The notes: a model not told the origin generated them from the letters alone. DNA of 64,000 nt from Gammaproteobacteria bacterium (GCA_009845835.1 VXYV01000106.1:1-64000); one strand, 5' to 3'. Shown: positions 48,019 to 57,417, counted from the first letter of the stretch. Numbers and translations: made by a program.

Positions 48019-49416
48019 ATGAACAAAAGAGGAATTCAAGCAGTTCTATATTTACTGTTCAGCATTACTTTGTTGATGCTGTTAGTAAGTTGCGGGCGAA
48101 ATGAACAAGAGGTTGACCTAGAAAGTTTGCTAGATACACTGAACGAACCAAAATATTTCCTGGTCAAATACAATGATCAACCAATCGGGCGGTATGAGAT
48201 CTCGGGCAACTATGTAAAAAACGAACCTATTCAATTCGTTTCCAATCTCATCCTACCCACTGTCGGAGAAATTGTCCTTCGAACTGAAACAAGTTTTCGC
48301 TTCGAAGCCAGACGTCCCTACGGATTGCTAAAAGTTGTCCAATCAAGGTCTGACAACACCTCTCCCGATCAGTTCGATTATGCCGGTTTTCAGCTGCAAT
48401 TTACCGGAAATCAAGATGTCGAAAACCTCAATCTTCAGGATTTATTTGCGCTGGAATTGTTTGCCTTAAATTCGAAGACGAAACAAAATAGTCAAAAAGA
48501 AGTCTCTCTTTTATCGCTAAGACCAAATATAGCTGTGAAAGATGAAGTCTGGACAGTAATTTCTGTCAGCGAAACAGAGGTTCAGTTTTCCAATGCGTCG
48601 GGTAAGAAAGCAACGTATGGAATCGATGGTGAAACAACCACTTTACTGGAATTGTCCCACCCCGACGGTTTGAGTTACGTTAGACGGTCACTTGAGGAAC
48701 TCAACAATACTTCTATTCCCACACCTGAATTTGACTTTACGCAAGGGATTTTGGTGAATCAACCACTTGCTAATCCACGGAAAACTTCTCGCTTAGTCCT
48801 GAAATTGAATTTCAGTAATGTCATACCTGACATTTGGCAAGAACTGTTGGATGAACAATCAACGATTACCGTCAATGCAGAGTCGAACCCCCAAACCTCT
48901 AACCGTATACATTGGCCAACTATTCAACTAAGCCACGAAGAGACTGAGAGATTGACCCCTATAGCTAATCAACTACGGTATCTGTCCGACGACGAGAATG
49001 AACTCGTGAATTTCCTTGTGTTCCACTTGAGTCGTTTTCTTAGTTACGATTCATCGTCAACCACCCAGTCAATTTCTCAAACTCTAGATTTAGGTTCAGG
49101 CGACTGCGCTGACTATGCTACGATTTTGAATGGTCTCGCAAAACTAATGGGGCTTAAATCCAGAATGGTGCTTGGTCTCGCCTACGATGAGAATACACAG
49201 TCTTTCCGGCCTCACGCATGGAACGAAATTCGTTTGTCCGACAGTTCACATCGATTGGTAGATTCGACGTGGGGACAAATTCGCGCGGATGCGACTCATC
49301 TCGAATTCCCTGATGCCTTCGTACATGAAATATTCAATAGTCTAGAAAATTTAACGATCGAAATTGTAGATAGTGAATATTTCAAAGAAACTGTGGTAGA
49401 GGAAGCAGGAACTTAG
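48019..49416 (+). CDS. transglutaminase-like lipoprotein
   Basis: A lipoprotein (lipobox LLVSC) with about 465 residues. The N-terminal half carries beta-strand patterns without a recognised family. The C-terminal domain is transglutaminase-like with Cys363 (GSGDCADYATIL), His399 (PHAWNE) and Asp415 (VDSTWGQ) as the triad. Proteins of this kind are often proteases or peptide-modifying enzymes in the periplasm. An upstream ATG at 47953 would add 22 residues without a signal peptide, so 48019 is used. It converges with the TRAP operon. Confidence 0.82.
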   Translation: MNKRGIQAVLYLLFSITLLMLLVSCGRNEQEVDLESLLDTLNEPKYFLVKYNDQPIGRYEISGNYVKNEPIQFVSNLILPTVGEIVLRTETSFRFEARRPYGLLKVVQSRSDNTSPDQFDYAGFQLQFTGNQDVENLNLQDLFALELFALNSKTKQNSQKEVSLLSLRPNIAVKDEVWTVISVSETEVQFSNASGKKATYGIDGETTTLLELSHPDGLSYVRRSLEELNNTSIPTPEFDFTQGILVNQPLANPRKTSRLVLKLNFSNVIPDIWQELLDEQSTITVNAESNPQTSNRIHWPTIQLSHEETERLTPIANQLRYLSDDENELVNFLVFHLSRFLSYDSSSTTQSISQTLDLGSGDCADYATILNGLAKLMGLKSRMVLGLAYDENTQSFRPHAWNEIRLSDSSHRLVDSTWGQIRADATHLEFPDAFVHEIFNSLENLTIEIVDSEYFKETVVEEAGT

Positions 49417-49449
49417 ACAGAAATTATTTGTTCCGCAGTTGTACCAAAA

Positions 49450-50727
49450 CTATAGATGTTGGTACCAAGTTGAAAAGAAAGGAACAAAAGTAACCGCAAG
49501 TAATACTGCTAACAAGACAACCATAAACGGGAAGGAAGCACCGTATAGATCCAAGATCGATTTCTTGAATCGATAACTTGAGATAAATAGATTCATACCT
49601 ACCGGGGGTGTGAAATATCCTATTTGTAGATTTGCCATAAATATGACTCCCAAATGAACCGGATGAATACCATATCCCATCGCGATCGGGACAAGCAACG
49701 GTACCATAATGACTATCGCCGAGAACACATCCAATACTGCCCCCAGCAACAACAGAAATAAATTCAAGAGCAGTAAAAAGACTATCGGATTAGAAATGGT
49801 TTTGTTGATGTGTGCGAACAACTGTTCAGCGATTTGTTCATGCACAAAGAAATTGGTTAAAGCTAGGGCGCATCCTAGTATGAGGATGATGCATCCCACC
49901 ATAACCATTGACTCTTGAATCACAGTCGGTAGCTTCCGAAAGGATATTTCTTTGTGAATAAACACTTCGACGATCAGTACCCACAAAGCAGCGATTGCTG
50001 CTACCTCTGAAATGGTAATAACTCCCGTATAGATCCCGATTAACACAAAAATTGGTAATGGGAGTTCCCATTTGCATTCGCAGATCGATTTCCATAATGC
50101 ACTACCATCAAATTTTGTCGTCGGCAGATTTCGATGTTTGATTAAAGACCATGTTGACAGTGCTAAAATCATCAAGAAAGTGGGTACTAGACCGGCAAGA
50201 AAGAGTTCTTGAATCGTGAAGGTAACTTCAGCACTCGTTTGCTGCGCGACCACTCCATAGAGAATGAGTGGTACACTCGGGACAATCAATAACCCTAAAC
50301 TACCAGAAGTCGTTACAAGACCTAAACTAAATTTTTCGGAATATCCCGATTTCATGAGTATTGGAAATAGCACAGCACCTAGTGCGACTATCGTTACACC
50401 TGACGCCCCTGTCAATGCCGTGAACAATGCACATGCTACAAACCCGACGATCGCAATACCAGAAGGCATCCAACCGAGTAAGGCTCGTAACAAGTTCATC
50501 ATTCGTTGAGAAGCATTCGATTCGGCAAGCAAATAACCGCAAAACGTAAACAAAGGTAACGCAACAAGTAACGGCGTGTTCGCGATACGCAGAATCTCCG
50601 TTGCAATACCTACTAGACTGATGTCCGTAGCTAGGTATACAACCATTGTCAATGCCAGAATCACTGCAAATAGTGGAGCACCTAGCAAAGCCATAATCAA
50701 AACGCCTACCAGTCCCAAATAGATCAT
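49450..50727 (-). CDS. dctM: TRAP transporter large permease DctM
   Basis: A 425-residue membrane protein with about 12 helices, the ion- and substrate-translocating subunit of a TRAP transporter. The DctM motif SGSAV-like region is seen as ALTGASGVTIVALGAVLFP and the C-terminal FTPPVGMNLFISS matches. The start overlaps dctQ by 4 bp. Transport is driven by a sodium gradient in known systems. Confidence 0.9.
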   Translation of the reverse strand: MIYLGLVGVLIMALLGAPLFAVILALTMVVYLATDISLVGIATEILRIANTPLLVALPLFTFCGYLLAESNASQRMMNLLRALLGWMPSGIAIVGFVACALFTALTGASGVTIVALGAVLFPILMKSGYSEKFSLGLVTTSGSLGLLIVPSVPLILYGVVAQQTSAEVTFTIQELFLAGLVPTFLMILALSTWSLIKHRNLPTTKFDGSALWKSICECKWELPLPIFVLIGIYTGVITISEVAAIAALWVLIVEVFIHKEISFRKLPTVIQESMVMVGCIILILGCALALTNFFVHEQIAEQLFAHINKTISNPIVFLLLLNLFLLLLGAVLDVFSAIVIMVPLLVPIAMGYGIHPVHLGVIFMANLQIGYFTPPVGMNLFISSYRFKKSILDLYGASFPFMVVLLAVLLAVTFVPFFSTWYQHL

Positions 50728-51140
50728 TGGCGTATACTCGAAATGGCGGCAAAAAGAAAGCGAGTTCCCATTACAAATCCCGAAATCGGAATAATGCAGA
50801 CAAAAACCCAGTTGGGTAGTATGCCGATACCAGGTGTACCATCAATAAACTCCCACAAAATGACCTGGATCGAAAAAATCGCGAACACGACGCAAACTAG
50901 CGCCGCGAGAGTATTTGCAATACAGTGAGTGTACTTCTTTACCACCTCGGGAAGAAACCGGTCAAGGACATCTAGTCGAATATGACCGCTTTCGCGGACC
51001 GCGACCATCGCGCCGATCATCGTAATCCACAAGACGGTCATCTGCACAAGTTCGTGACTCCAAGACAATCCAAATGAAAAGGTATTTCGCAATACCACTT
51101 CCATGATCGGAACACCTAAGACGATGACAAAGAGAGTCAC
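50724..51140 (-). CDS. dctQ: TRAP transporter small permease DctQ
   Basis: A 138-residue four-helix protein of the DctQ family, recognised by SFGLSWSHELVQMTVLWITMIGA. The reading frame extends upstream without a standard start codon to the dctP stop; the first GTG is at 51140, which cuts off a few residues of helix 1. A nonstandard start further upstream is possible. It overlaps dctM by 4 bp. Confidence 0.83.
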   Translation of the reverse strand: MTLFVIVLGVPIMEVVLRNTFSFGLSWSHELVQMTVLWITMIGAMVAVRESGHIRLDVLDRFLPEVVKKYTHCIANTLAALVCVVFAIFSIQVILWEFIDGTPGIGILPNWVFVCIIPISGFVMGTRFLFAAISSIRQ

Positions 51141-51180
51141 GAGAACTCCGGTTTCTAATTGTCTTAGTAACGTAAGAAAT

Positions 51181-52188
51181 TTATTGGGTTCGATAATCCT
51201 GTAATACTTCCTGCAGCTTGCGGTACGGGTCTTCTGGTATATACCCTTTTTTGCGCATTTGATCGATGGCTTTTTTAGCGGCTTGATTCCATCGGTTCAA
51301 CGAGTCCGGATCAGGATCAAGTAATTCCACACCATGGTCCTGCATCGCGCTGAAGGCATCATCCTGATCCTTGTAGAGCTGAACTTCCGAGGCGGTAACA
51401 ACCTCCTGCAATTCCTCTAGCAAAATCTCTTGGGCGAATTCAGTTAAGCGATTAAACGACCGGCGATCTAGCACAAAAACTATATAAACATAGGTGAACG
51501 GAATATTCAATATGTACTTTACTTGCGCGTGCCATTGGAGAGCGATTGCGGCAACAGGTGGGGATGCAATAGTATCAATCAATCCCGTTTGTAGACTTGG
51601 TAGTACATCGACTACGGTTAGTGGAATGGGCGATGTTCCGAAGGTTCTCAACGTATGATCCGCGATGCGATCGTCCTTGGGAGTCCATATTTTTAACGAA
51701 TAAGTTTCTTCAACCGTATCGAACGGCTTCGTACTCATCGCATATGCAAAACCAATTCCGATAAATCCTATGGGGACAAAATTAGTATTGTCAAACTGTT
51801 GCTTAACCCATGAATCAAACTCTTGTCGAACGACATTAACTTCGTCGAGGTCCTTAAACTGCAACGGCAAGTTGTACAGATTTAAGTCTGGAACTTCAGT
51901 CGCGAAGACTTGGGTTGCCACAATTCCACCCTGTAATTGACGGGCGCGGATCTTCCGTTTTACCGTCAAGTCATCCCCCATTACGCCATTAGCATAGATC
52001 TTTAACTTGACCTCACCATCTGTCCGAGCGAATAGATTGTCGGAAGCGGTGCGCAAGTTTTCAACAATCACTGAATTATCCGGGGAGATTGTCGCAATTT
52101 TCAATGTAGTTGTAGCACTTCCAGACACAACAAAACCTATTGCTAAAACGACAATAGCGAGTCTGTTGCTAAAAGTATTCATCTGCAC
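51181..52188 (-). CDS. dctP: TRAP transporter substrate-binding protein DctP
   Basis: A 335-residue periplasmic receptor with a signal peptide (cleavage near residue 24). Family features are LKIATISPDNS at the start of the mature part and the pattern around PLTVVDVLPSLQTGLIDTIASPP. The substrate, usually an organic acid, cannot be read from the sequence. It overlaps tatT by 20 bp. Confidence 0.88.
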   Translation of the reverse strand: MQMNTFSNRLAIVVLAIGFVVSGSATTTLKIATISPDNSVIVENLRTASDNLFARTDGEVKLKIYANGVMGDDLTVKRKIRARQLQGGIVATQVFATEVPDLNLYNLPLQFKDLDEVNVVRQEFDSWVKQQFDNTNFVPIGFIGIGFAYAMSTKPFDTVEETYSLKIWTPKDDRIADHTLRTFGTSPIPLTVVDVLPSLQTGLIDTIASPPVAAIALQWHAQVKYILNIPFTYVYIVFVLDRRSFNRLTEFAQEILLEELQEVVTASEVQLYKDQDDAFSAMQDHGVELLDPDPDSLNRWNQAAKKAIDQMRKKGYIPEDPYRKLQEVLQDYRTQ

Positions 52189-53047
52189 TATTTAGTAATT
52201 CGGTGGCTAGTTTTTGTGCTAGAACGTTTTGAAAGGTGAAACCCTTCACTTTAGGATCCGCGGAAATCACTTCGTTCAATAACTTATCGTGAAGCGTGCG
52301 ATCAAATGCCAAACGTGCGTACTGTTTGGCCATTAAGACCTTCGCGTAAAGATTTTTCCCGGAACTGAGCTCAATTACCTTTTCAAAATGCTCGCGTGCG
52401 CGCTCAAGATCTCCACCTAGTAGAGGTGGAATGATCGAATCAAGCACGGCTTTATATAGATGTGGTGCGCCTAAGTAATAGTTTTCATCAAGTTCAAGCA
52501 AGCGGTCGAGTAAAACATGAACCGAGGGTAATTGTGCTAACGCCCCGTAATCTGACTGATGTGCATCAAGCCAACTTGCCCATGTACTCATTACGCCATA
52601 GATTGTAGGGACATCTTTCAGACTTAATTCCGATACCGTAGATGCGACTTCTGCGAATGACATTGAGTCGATACCGCACAGTTTTTTATTTCGCATACAA
52701 GCTGCTTGTGTCGCTAGATCCCAGGCTTTTTTCGTCATTAACTGTTTGCGTTCTGGTTCCGATACAAAAGCCATCGCATAGGCACTGTTCAATTCTGCTG
52801 CAGCGAACAGCAACTTAGTATTCTTCGGATTACTCACGATAAGAGCATCAAGCATGATCAGGTATGCTGGTAATCCATCTTCGATCAACGAAACATCATC
52901 GTGATTGAGTATCGCCGATGCGAGATCGTCGGAAATCTTGTTAGTGATTGGAGTAAGCAATAACTGACAACTTGACAGCATAAGCAGAACAACCAACCAC
53001 AATGCCAGCACACACGGTTTGTGAAACCTAATTAACATGTTACTCAT
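52169..53047 (-). CDS. TRAP-associated lipoprotein TatT
   Basis: A TAtT-family lipoprotein (lipobox MLSSC) rich in helical TPR-like repeats, about 290 residues. These proteins are periplasmic and thought to form trimers that assist TRAP receptors with hydrophobic or large ligands. Start at 53047 (MSNMLIR) or 53038; upstream frame is weak. The order tatT-dctP-dctQ-dctM is the standard one for this type of TRAP operon. Confidence 0.8.
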   Translation of the reverse strand: MSNMLIRFHKPCVLALWLVVLLMLSSCQLLLTPITNKISDDLASAILNHDDVSLIEDGLPAYLIMLDALIVSNPKNTKLLFAAAELNSAYAMAFVSEPERKQLMTKKAWDLATQAACMRNKKLCGIDSMSFAEVASTVSELSLKDVPTIYGVMSTWASWLDAHQSDYGALAQLPSVHVLLDRLLELDENYYLGAPHLYKAVLDSIIPPLLGGDLERAREHFEKVIELSSGKNLYAKVLMAKQYARLAFDRTLHDKLLNEVISADPKVKGFTFQNVLAQKLATELLNSADEYF

Positions 53048-53099
53048 TGTACAAATGCTAGTGCTCGAAAGTACGCACACCACCAACAAGTATTCTCAA

Positions 53100-53756
53100 A
53101 TGAATACCGAAAACATTAAATTTAAACCCTGGATCATATACGGTCCTATTGTTGTTTGGTTACTGTTCTGGTTCGGTTCTTTAATAGGATATATATTTTC
53201 TGGATTAGAGGAATATGTACCTTGGTGTATTCCTCATTTTGAAGGATGCACTAGTGTCAGTAAAGCCGGTCGTTATGGGACGAGCTTTTACTTATTCAAG
53301 ATCCTGCTAATCCCCGCGACGATACTCCTATTCATTTATTGGATCGACGTGTATCGATGGCAACGGTTCCAACGAATTTTGTCTGCTCGTTTAGCGACAT
53401 TGATCCTAGTTAGTGGATGCATAGGAGCTGTCTTTTTAATCGCTCATCTTACTGCTCTTGGACTTGACTGCGAAATCTGTAGAACGTTCAGAAATTACGG
53501 AACAAAAGGTTTCTTCGTGTTCACCATTGCAGCGCAATGGATGCTGTATTTTCACCTTCGATCAACTTTTTCTAAAGAACTCAGCACGAGATGTTTTTTC
53601 GTAATCTGTGTTCTCGTTACATTCGAGATGCTGTTATCAGGTACTGTCCAATTCTTTTGGGAAGATACAAGATGGATCGAAAACGGTATCGCATGGCGAA
53701 GCACTTTCTATCTATCGTTTGCGCCATTTCTGGTCAGCAAACTATGGAAACGTTAA
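53100..53756 (+). CDS. multi-pass membrane protein, Frag1/DRAM-like pattern
   Basis: A 218-residue protein with about six predicted membrane helices. PWCIPHFEGCTSVSKAGRYG resembles the first conserved segment of Frag1/DRAM/Sfk1-type proteins, which act in lipid or membrane biology in eukaryotes; function in bacteria is unknown. The ATG at 53100 lies 52 bp from the divergent tatT start. Family similarity is tentative. Confidence 0.6.
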   Translation: MNTENIKFKPWIIYGPIVVWLLFWFGSLIGYIFSGLEEYVPWCIPHFEGCTSVSKAGRYGTSFYLFKILLIPATILLFIYWIDVYRWQRFQRILSARLATLILVSGCIGAVFLIAHLTALGLDCEICRTFRNYGTKGFFVFTIAAQWMLYFHLRSTFSKELSTRCFFVICVLVTFEMLLSGTVQFFWEDTRWIENGIAWRSTFYLSFAPFLVSKLWKR

Positions 53757-53791
53757 TGATTGCGGCTTATCCAACCACTGGATTGAATAGA

Positions 53792-54418
53792 TCAATCCTC
53801 TTGTTCGGTTTTATCCTCGACAGGTGTTGCTTCCCCAGTAAATTCCTTGACTGCTTCCAGTAACTCATCCATCGATGGTCGATTTGAATACCGTTCTTCA
53901 GCACGCTTCAACACGATTTTATTATCTGTGTCGATCAAGAATACTCCGGGATGACCTACCCCATACGCGAAGTCTCCTTCTTTGTGGGATTCATTCAATA
54001 TTCCGAAGTTTTTGACGGTATTGAACCCTTGATCCGATAACAGGCTGAAGTCCAAATTCTCAGCACTTTTGAACTTTGCATTCTGTTCGACGCTGTCGTA
54101 GGTAACCGCGGCAACGGCTACACCCGCGTCATTAAATTCTTCCAGTTTTCCTTGCAACTCAACTAGTTGCGCCTTGCAATACGGTCACCAATTTGAAGTG
54201 CGCGCAAAAAATAGCAGTATCCCTTTGCTTTCACCCCGAAGATCTTCGATAGTTTGTTCGTCACCATCGGTGTTTTTCACATCCAGATCTGGGATTTCCG
54301 AACCTAAGTCCGGTCCCCATTTATCTTGATAGTCGGCGGCGAAAATTGATGTGGACATGGCGAGAAGTAAACCCAATACGGTCACGCTAAATAGTTTGCT
54401 AATGTTTCTTATCAACAC
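53792..54418 (-). CDS. exported redoxin (AhpC/TSA-like), probable selenoprotein read through TGA
   Basis: A redoxin-fold protein with signal peptide (cleavage near residue 27 from the GTG at 54418). The frame is open from 54442 to 53792 except for one TGA at 54187-54185, placed exactly at the first redox residue of a UxxC motif: FFARTSNW-TGA-PYCKAQL. In cysteine homologues this position is Cys (usual form NWCPYCKAQL). Downstream the fold continues (LVELQGKLEEFNDAGVAVAA), so the protein is whole, about 208 residues with Sec at 78. A 6-bp stem with a 5-nt loop starts 14 nt after the TGA (see next feature). The GTG start is chosen because GAGGTAAAAGTG aligns with the GAGGTGTAAATG start of the paralogues. 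Sec machinery (selABCD) is not in the window, so decoding is inferred. Confidence 0.75.
54154..54170 (-). promoter_or_regulatory. putative bacterial SECIS hairpin
   Basis: On the minus strand, GCAACU (54170-54165) pairs with AGUUGC (54159-54154), six of six base pairs, around the loop AGUUG (54164-54160). The loop has G at its second position and starts 20 nt after the UGA, which fits the general rules for bacterial SECIS elements (short stem, small loop with a G in the first two bases, 16-37 nt from UGA). It lies inside the coding region, as in bacteria. Confidence 0.6.
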
Positions 54419-54451
54419 TTTTACCTCACTGTATGTGTACATCTAACTCTG

Positions 54452-54940
54452 TTATATTGTAAGGAACACGTTCCGTGAATCTGCTAGCTCGTACGAATTC
54501 TTACGGTGTCGCTTTCTGTCCCGTACACAAGTTATGATCAAAAAGTAATGGGTAATCCAATTTATGCTGATTTTTTGGGTTTTGTTCTCTTCAACTGTGT
54601 CGTTTATTACAGCGACAATCGCGAACCCTGCGTTGTCGAACTGTTCAAAATGCTCTTGCATATCAGACAATAACCCATCAAGACAAGGATGATCATCACT
54701 ATTAGCAAAAATTCTCCTCGTATTGCAAAAAAACAGGAGTAGCCCTTTTTTCTCACCGCGAAGATCGGCTATCGTTCGTTTAATTCCATCTGTATCTCGC
54801 AACTCAACGCTAGGTGCTTCTGAACCAATCTCTGGTCCCCAATCTTTCTCCTATTCTTCAGAATGCACATGCACTGATAACATACAAAATGGAGTTATTG
54901 TTGCAGCAATCCGAAAACCAATCAAAGTTCGCAGAAACAT
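54452..54940 (-). pseudogene. degraded exported redoxin paralogue, copy 2
   Basis: From ATG 54940, preceded by the TGAGGTGTAA leader shared with copies 3 and 4, the frame reads a signal peptide and then stops at TAG (54853-54851) just before EKDWGPEIGSE. The frame continues as a redoxin (IKRTIADLRGEKKG, LLLFFCNTRR) and later shifts frame near 54550, where LDYPLLFD matches LDFSLLSD of copy 1. The UxxC/CxxC pair is absent. A nonsense mutation plus a frameshift make it dead. Confidence 0.75.
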
Positions 54941-55076
54941 TTACACCTCAATTCTCGTTACTAAAAAATTACATCTTACCGTAACCCGAAACGCAAAGAT
55001 TCTGCCTGCTTGTCACAATGTTTATAGTCCACTCTTCAGAGTTGATTTCGGGATGGTTTTAGTCTTGGTCTAAATC

Positions 55077-55662
55077 AGTTGAGGCATGGTCAGTTGTAGA
55101 CTCAATCGACAGTTTCAACAGGGACTCTAAAATTCGTCGAGCGACGGTTCATTTGCATAGTCATTCGAATAGTAGTTGTCTGGACCATCATTGTGAGTTA
55201 TCATCATATGAAGCCCTTGGATATATTTAAGGAAGTGTGATTAATTCGTATCTCTCTCTTCAACTTCGTTGTAGGTCACGGCCGCAATCGCAAACCCTAC
55301 ATCGCTAAACCGTTCGAGATTTTCTTGCATATCAGCCAACAGCAACTTACGAAAGGGTTCGACTTGAGGACAAAAGAATAGGATTAGTCCTTCATTTTCG
55401 GTGCAAAGGTCGTTAATACTTCTCGTTTCTCTCCGTCCATATTTTCTAGCACAATTTCAGGTACCTCGGTGCCTGTTTCAGGACCTTTTGTGTCTATGTC
55501 ATGCTCCCATTGTCCCATGGAAGACACTGAGACTACTCGAGAGCTCGCAATCTTTAATGCTTATTGCTCGTCTTGTGCATCCGAATTAACGAAAAGAGTC
55601 AACGGTAGACACGATACGACCGCGACCGACATGCAGAGCTTACTTGCGTTTCTCAGATACAT
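55077..55662 (-). pseudogene. degraded exported redoxin paralogue, copy 3
   Basis: From ATG 55662 a signal peptide (MYLRNASKLCMSVAVVSC) ends in a TAA after about 33 codons; the fold then resumes as KGPETGTEVPEIVLENMDGEK, shifts frame and continues as EGLILFFCPQVEP and AVTYNEVEERDTN before a stop. About 50 bp on, HNDGPDNYYSNDYANEPSLDEF matches the C-terminus of copy 4 (HADGFDGTYETDHDYEPSLEE), so an internal deletion removed the middle. No CxxC remains. Confidence 0.7.
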
Positions 55663-55710
55663 TTACACTTTACTTTAATCTGCAAAATCCTTTTCGCGTA
55701 AACAAAAAAG

Positions 55711-56370
55711 TTACTCTGCTTCGATTACTGTTTCTTTGTCAGGTTTCGACTTGTTAGTTAATCTTAGCAACGACTTCAAGATTTCTTCCAACGATGGTTC
55801 ATAGTCGTGATCAGTTTCGTATGTACCGTCGAATCCATCTGCATGAACTAACAATAGTAGCAACTCTTGCTTGAATGCAACTTTATTCTCTGAATCGATC
55901 ATCAACACAATTGGTGAAAATACGCGCTTCCACGAGCCATCCTCTTTTTGTTTTCTTTTATACAAACCAAAATTTTTACGGGCTTCAAACTCATTATCTG
56001 AAAGAAGGGAAAACTTCAAATTTTCCAAACTTTTATGCTCGGAACTTTCATAAAACGTTTGATCGAAAACCACTGCGACCGCAATACCGGCTTCATGAAA
56101 TTCCTCGATTTTCTCTTGTAAATTGGCTAGCAACTGTGAATCGTAAGGTTCTCCAAAACAAAAAAATAGGAGTAACCACTCTTTCTCACCACGAAGATCT
56201 TTAATAGTTCGTTTCTTTCCCTGGGCATCTTCCAAGTCAACACTAGGGACTTCCGAACCGATTTCCGGCCCCCACTGATCCTTCTGTTCGTCCGATTCGG
56301 CGAAAAGAGGTAGTAGAAACATAACTACGGCAAGTGTAATGCAGTATTTATTTGTGCTTCTCAGTAACAT
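55711..56370 (-). CDS. exported redoxin-like protein lacking the catalytic motif, copy 4
   Basis: An intact 219-residue paralogue of the selenoprotein with a signal peptide (cleavage near residue 25) and the same blocks: QWGPEIGSEVPSVDLED, TIKDLRGEKEWLLLFFC, then GEPYDSQLLANLQEKIEEF where the UxxC pair should be. It has no cysteine at the redox positions, so peroxidase or disulfide activity of the usual kind is not expected. It ends in a charged tail. The leader TGAGGTGTAAATG matches the other copies. It may act as a binding protein or may be a gene on its way to loss. Confidence 0.78.
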   Translation of the reverse strand: MLLRSTNKYCITLAVVMFLLPLFAESDEQKDQWGPEIGSEVPSVDLEDAQGKKRTIKDLRGEKEWLLLFFCFGEPYDSQLLANLQEKIEEFHEAGIAVAVVFDQTFYESSEHKSLENLKFSLLSDNEFEARKNFGLYKRKQKEDGSWKRVFSPIVLMIDSENKVAFKQELLLLLVHADGFDGTYETDHDYEPSLEEILKSLLRLTNKSKPDKETVIEAE

Positions 56371-56430
56371 TTACACCTCAGTTCTATTTCGTGTGTAGAG
56401 CGTTACATAATAATCAAAAGTCTCAACAAT

Positions 56431-57324
56431 ATGCCATCATTTCAAAGTTCTAATGGTCCCATCTATTTCGAACAAATGGGATCTCGTTCGGCACCGACAG
56501 TTCTCATGATTCATGGTCTTGGGTGTCAAACTATTCATTGGCCAGAATCGATGTTGCGCGCCATCGTTGACGCTGGATTTCGCGTAGTAATCTTTGATAA
56601 CCGAGACGTCGGTTATTCATTTGAAGTAGAAAAATCGTCACCTGACATCATGCATTTGCTAGAAGCACTTAACGATCCTAGTTGTTTCGAGCCTCCATAT
56701 ACTCTCGAAGAAATGGCAGAAGATGTGGTTCAGTTGCTAAATCACATAGGTCAATCCGGTGCTCATGTGATTGGTGTATCGATGGGTGGAATGATCGCCC
56801 AGCATCTCGCGTTTCGTTTTCCGGAGCGAATTTTTAGTTTAGTTCTATTGATGTGTTCCTCTGGTAATCCCAAGGTACCTGGTGCATCGGCCGAGGCGAT
56901 CGGTGCGCTCGCCTCAACTTTGGCGTCTTCCGACCGTGAATCCGACATTGAATCGGCAAGAGCAGCGAGTCGAATTTTCGGAGGTCCACATTACGACTCA
57001 TGTGAGTATGGAATTGGTCGATTTTGTGAACGAGCTTATGATCGCGCCCGAAGACCGGACGGAACTACACGACAACTAGCGGCTATACTTTGCGACGGCG
57101 ATCGTTCGTCCCGCTTAACTCAGGTATCCATTCCAACGCTTTTGATCCATGGTGATCATGATGCGCTTGTCAATCCAAAGGGTTCGGACGACTTAGCACG
57201 ACTACTACCTAATACAGAGCTAGTCATAGTGAAAAACTTAGGTCATGATTTATCAGAACCAGCAATCCCGTTTATATGTGACAACATCGTCCGACATCTA
57301 CATAATGTTCCAATTCTTCGGTAA
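56431..57324 (+). CDS. alpha/beta hydrolase
   Basis: A 297-residue alpha/beta-hydrolase fold enzyme. Catalytic triad residues are visible as Ser in GVSMGGMIA, Asp in HGDHDALVNP and His in LGHDLSE; the oxyanion region is HGLGCQTIHW. Esterase, lactonase or similar activity; substrate unknown. It is divergent from the redoxin array and lies just before the F420 genes, so a link to F420 metabolism is possible but not shown. Confidence 0.85.
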   Translation: MPSFQSSNGPIYFEQMGSRSAPTVLMIHGLGCQTIHWPESMLRAIVDAGFRVVIFDNRDVGYSFEVEKSSPDIMHLLEALNDPSCFEPPYTLEEMAEDVVQLLNHIGQSGAHVIGVSMGGMIAQHLAFRFPERIFSLVLLMCSSGNPKVPGASAEAIGALASTLASSDRESDIESARAASRIFGGPHYDSCEYGIGRFCERAYDRARRPDGTTRQLAAILCDGDRSSRLTQVSIPTLLIHGDHDALVNPKGSDDLARLLPNTELVIVKNLGHDLSEPAIPFICDNIVRHLHNVPILR

Positions 57325-57417
57325 CTCGACAATGTACCTTGGCTATGCGTATGTCTGTTGGGTGAAGGTTACCTCTACACATTTAGCTGTCTAGAAAAGG
57401 AACTGTTTCAAAAATTC

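Noticed and set aside
49441..49465. GTACCAA...TTGGTAC inverted repeat at the end of dctM as a shared terminator
   Set aside because: It overlaps the last dctM codons and lacks a T run on both strands.
54723..55073. Plus-strand 116-codon ORF over the redoxin pseudogene
   Set aside because: It is the antisense of the decayed copy 2; the minus strand shows signal peptide and redoxin blocks.
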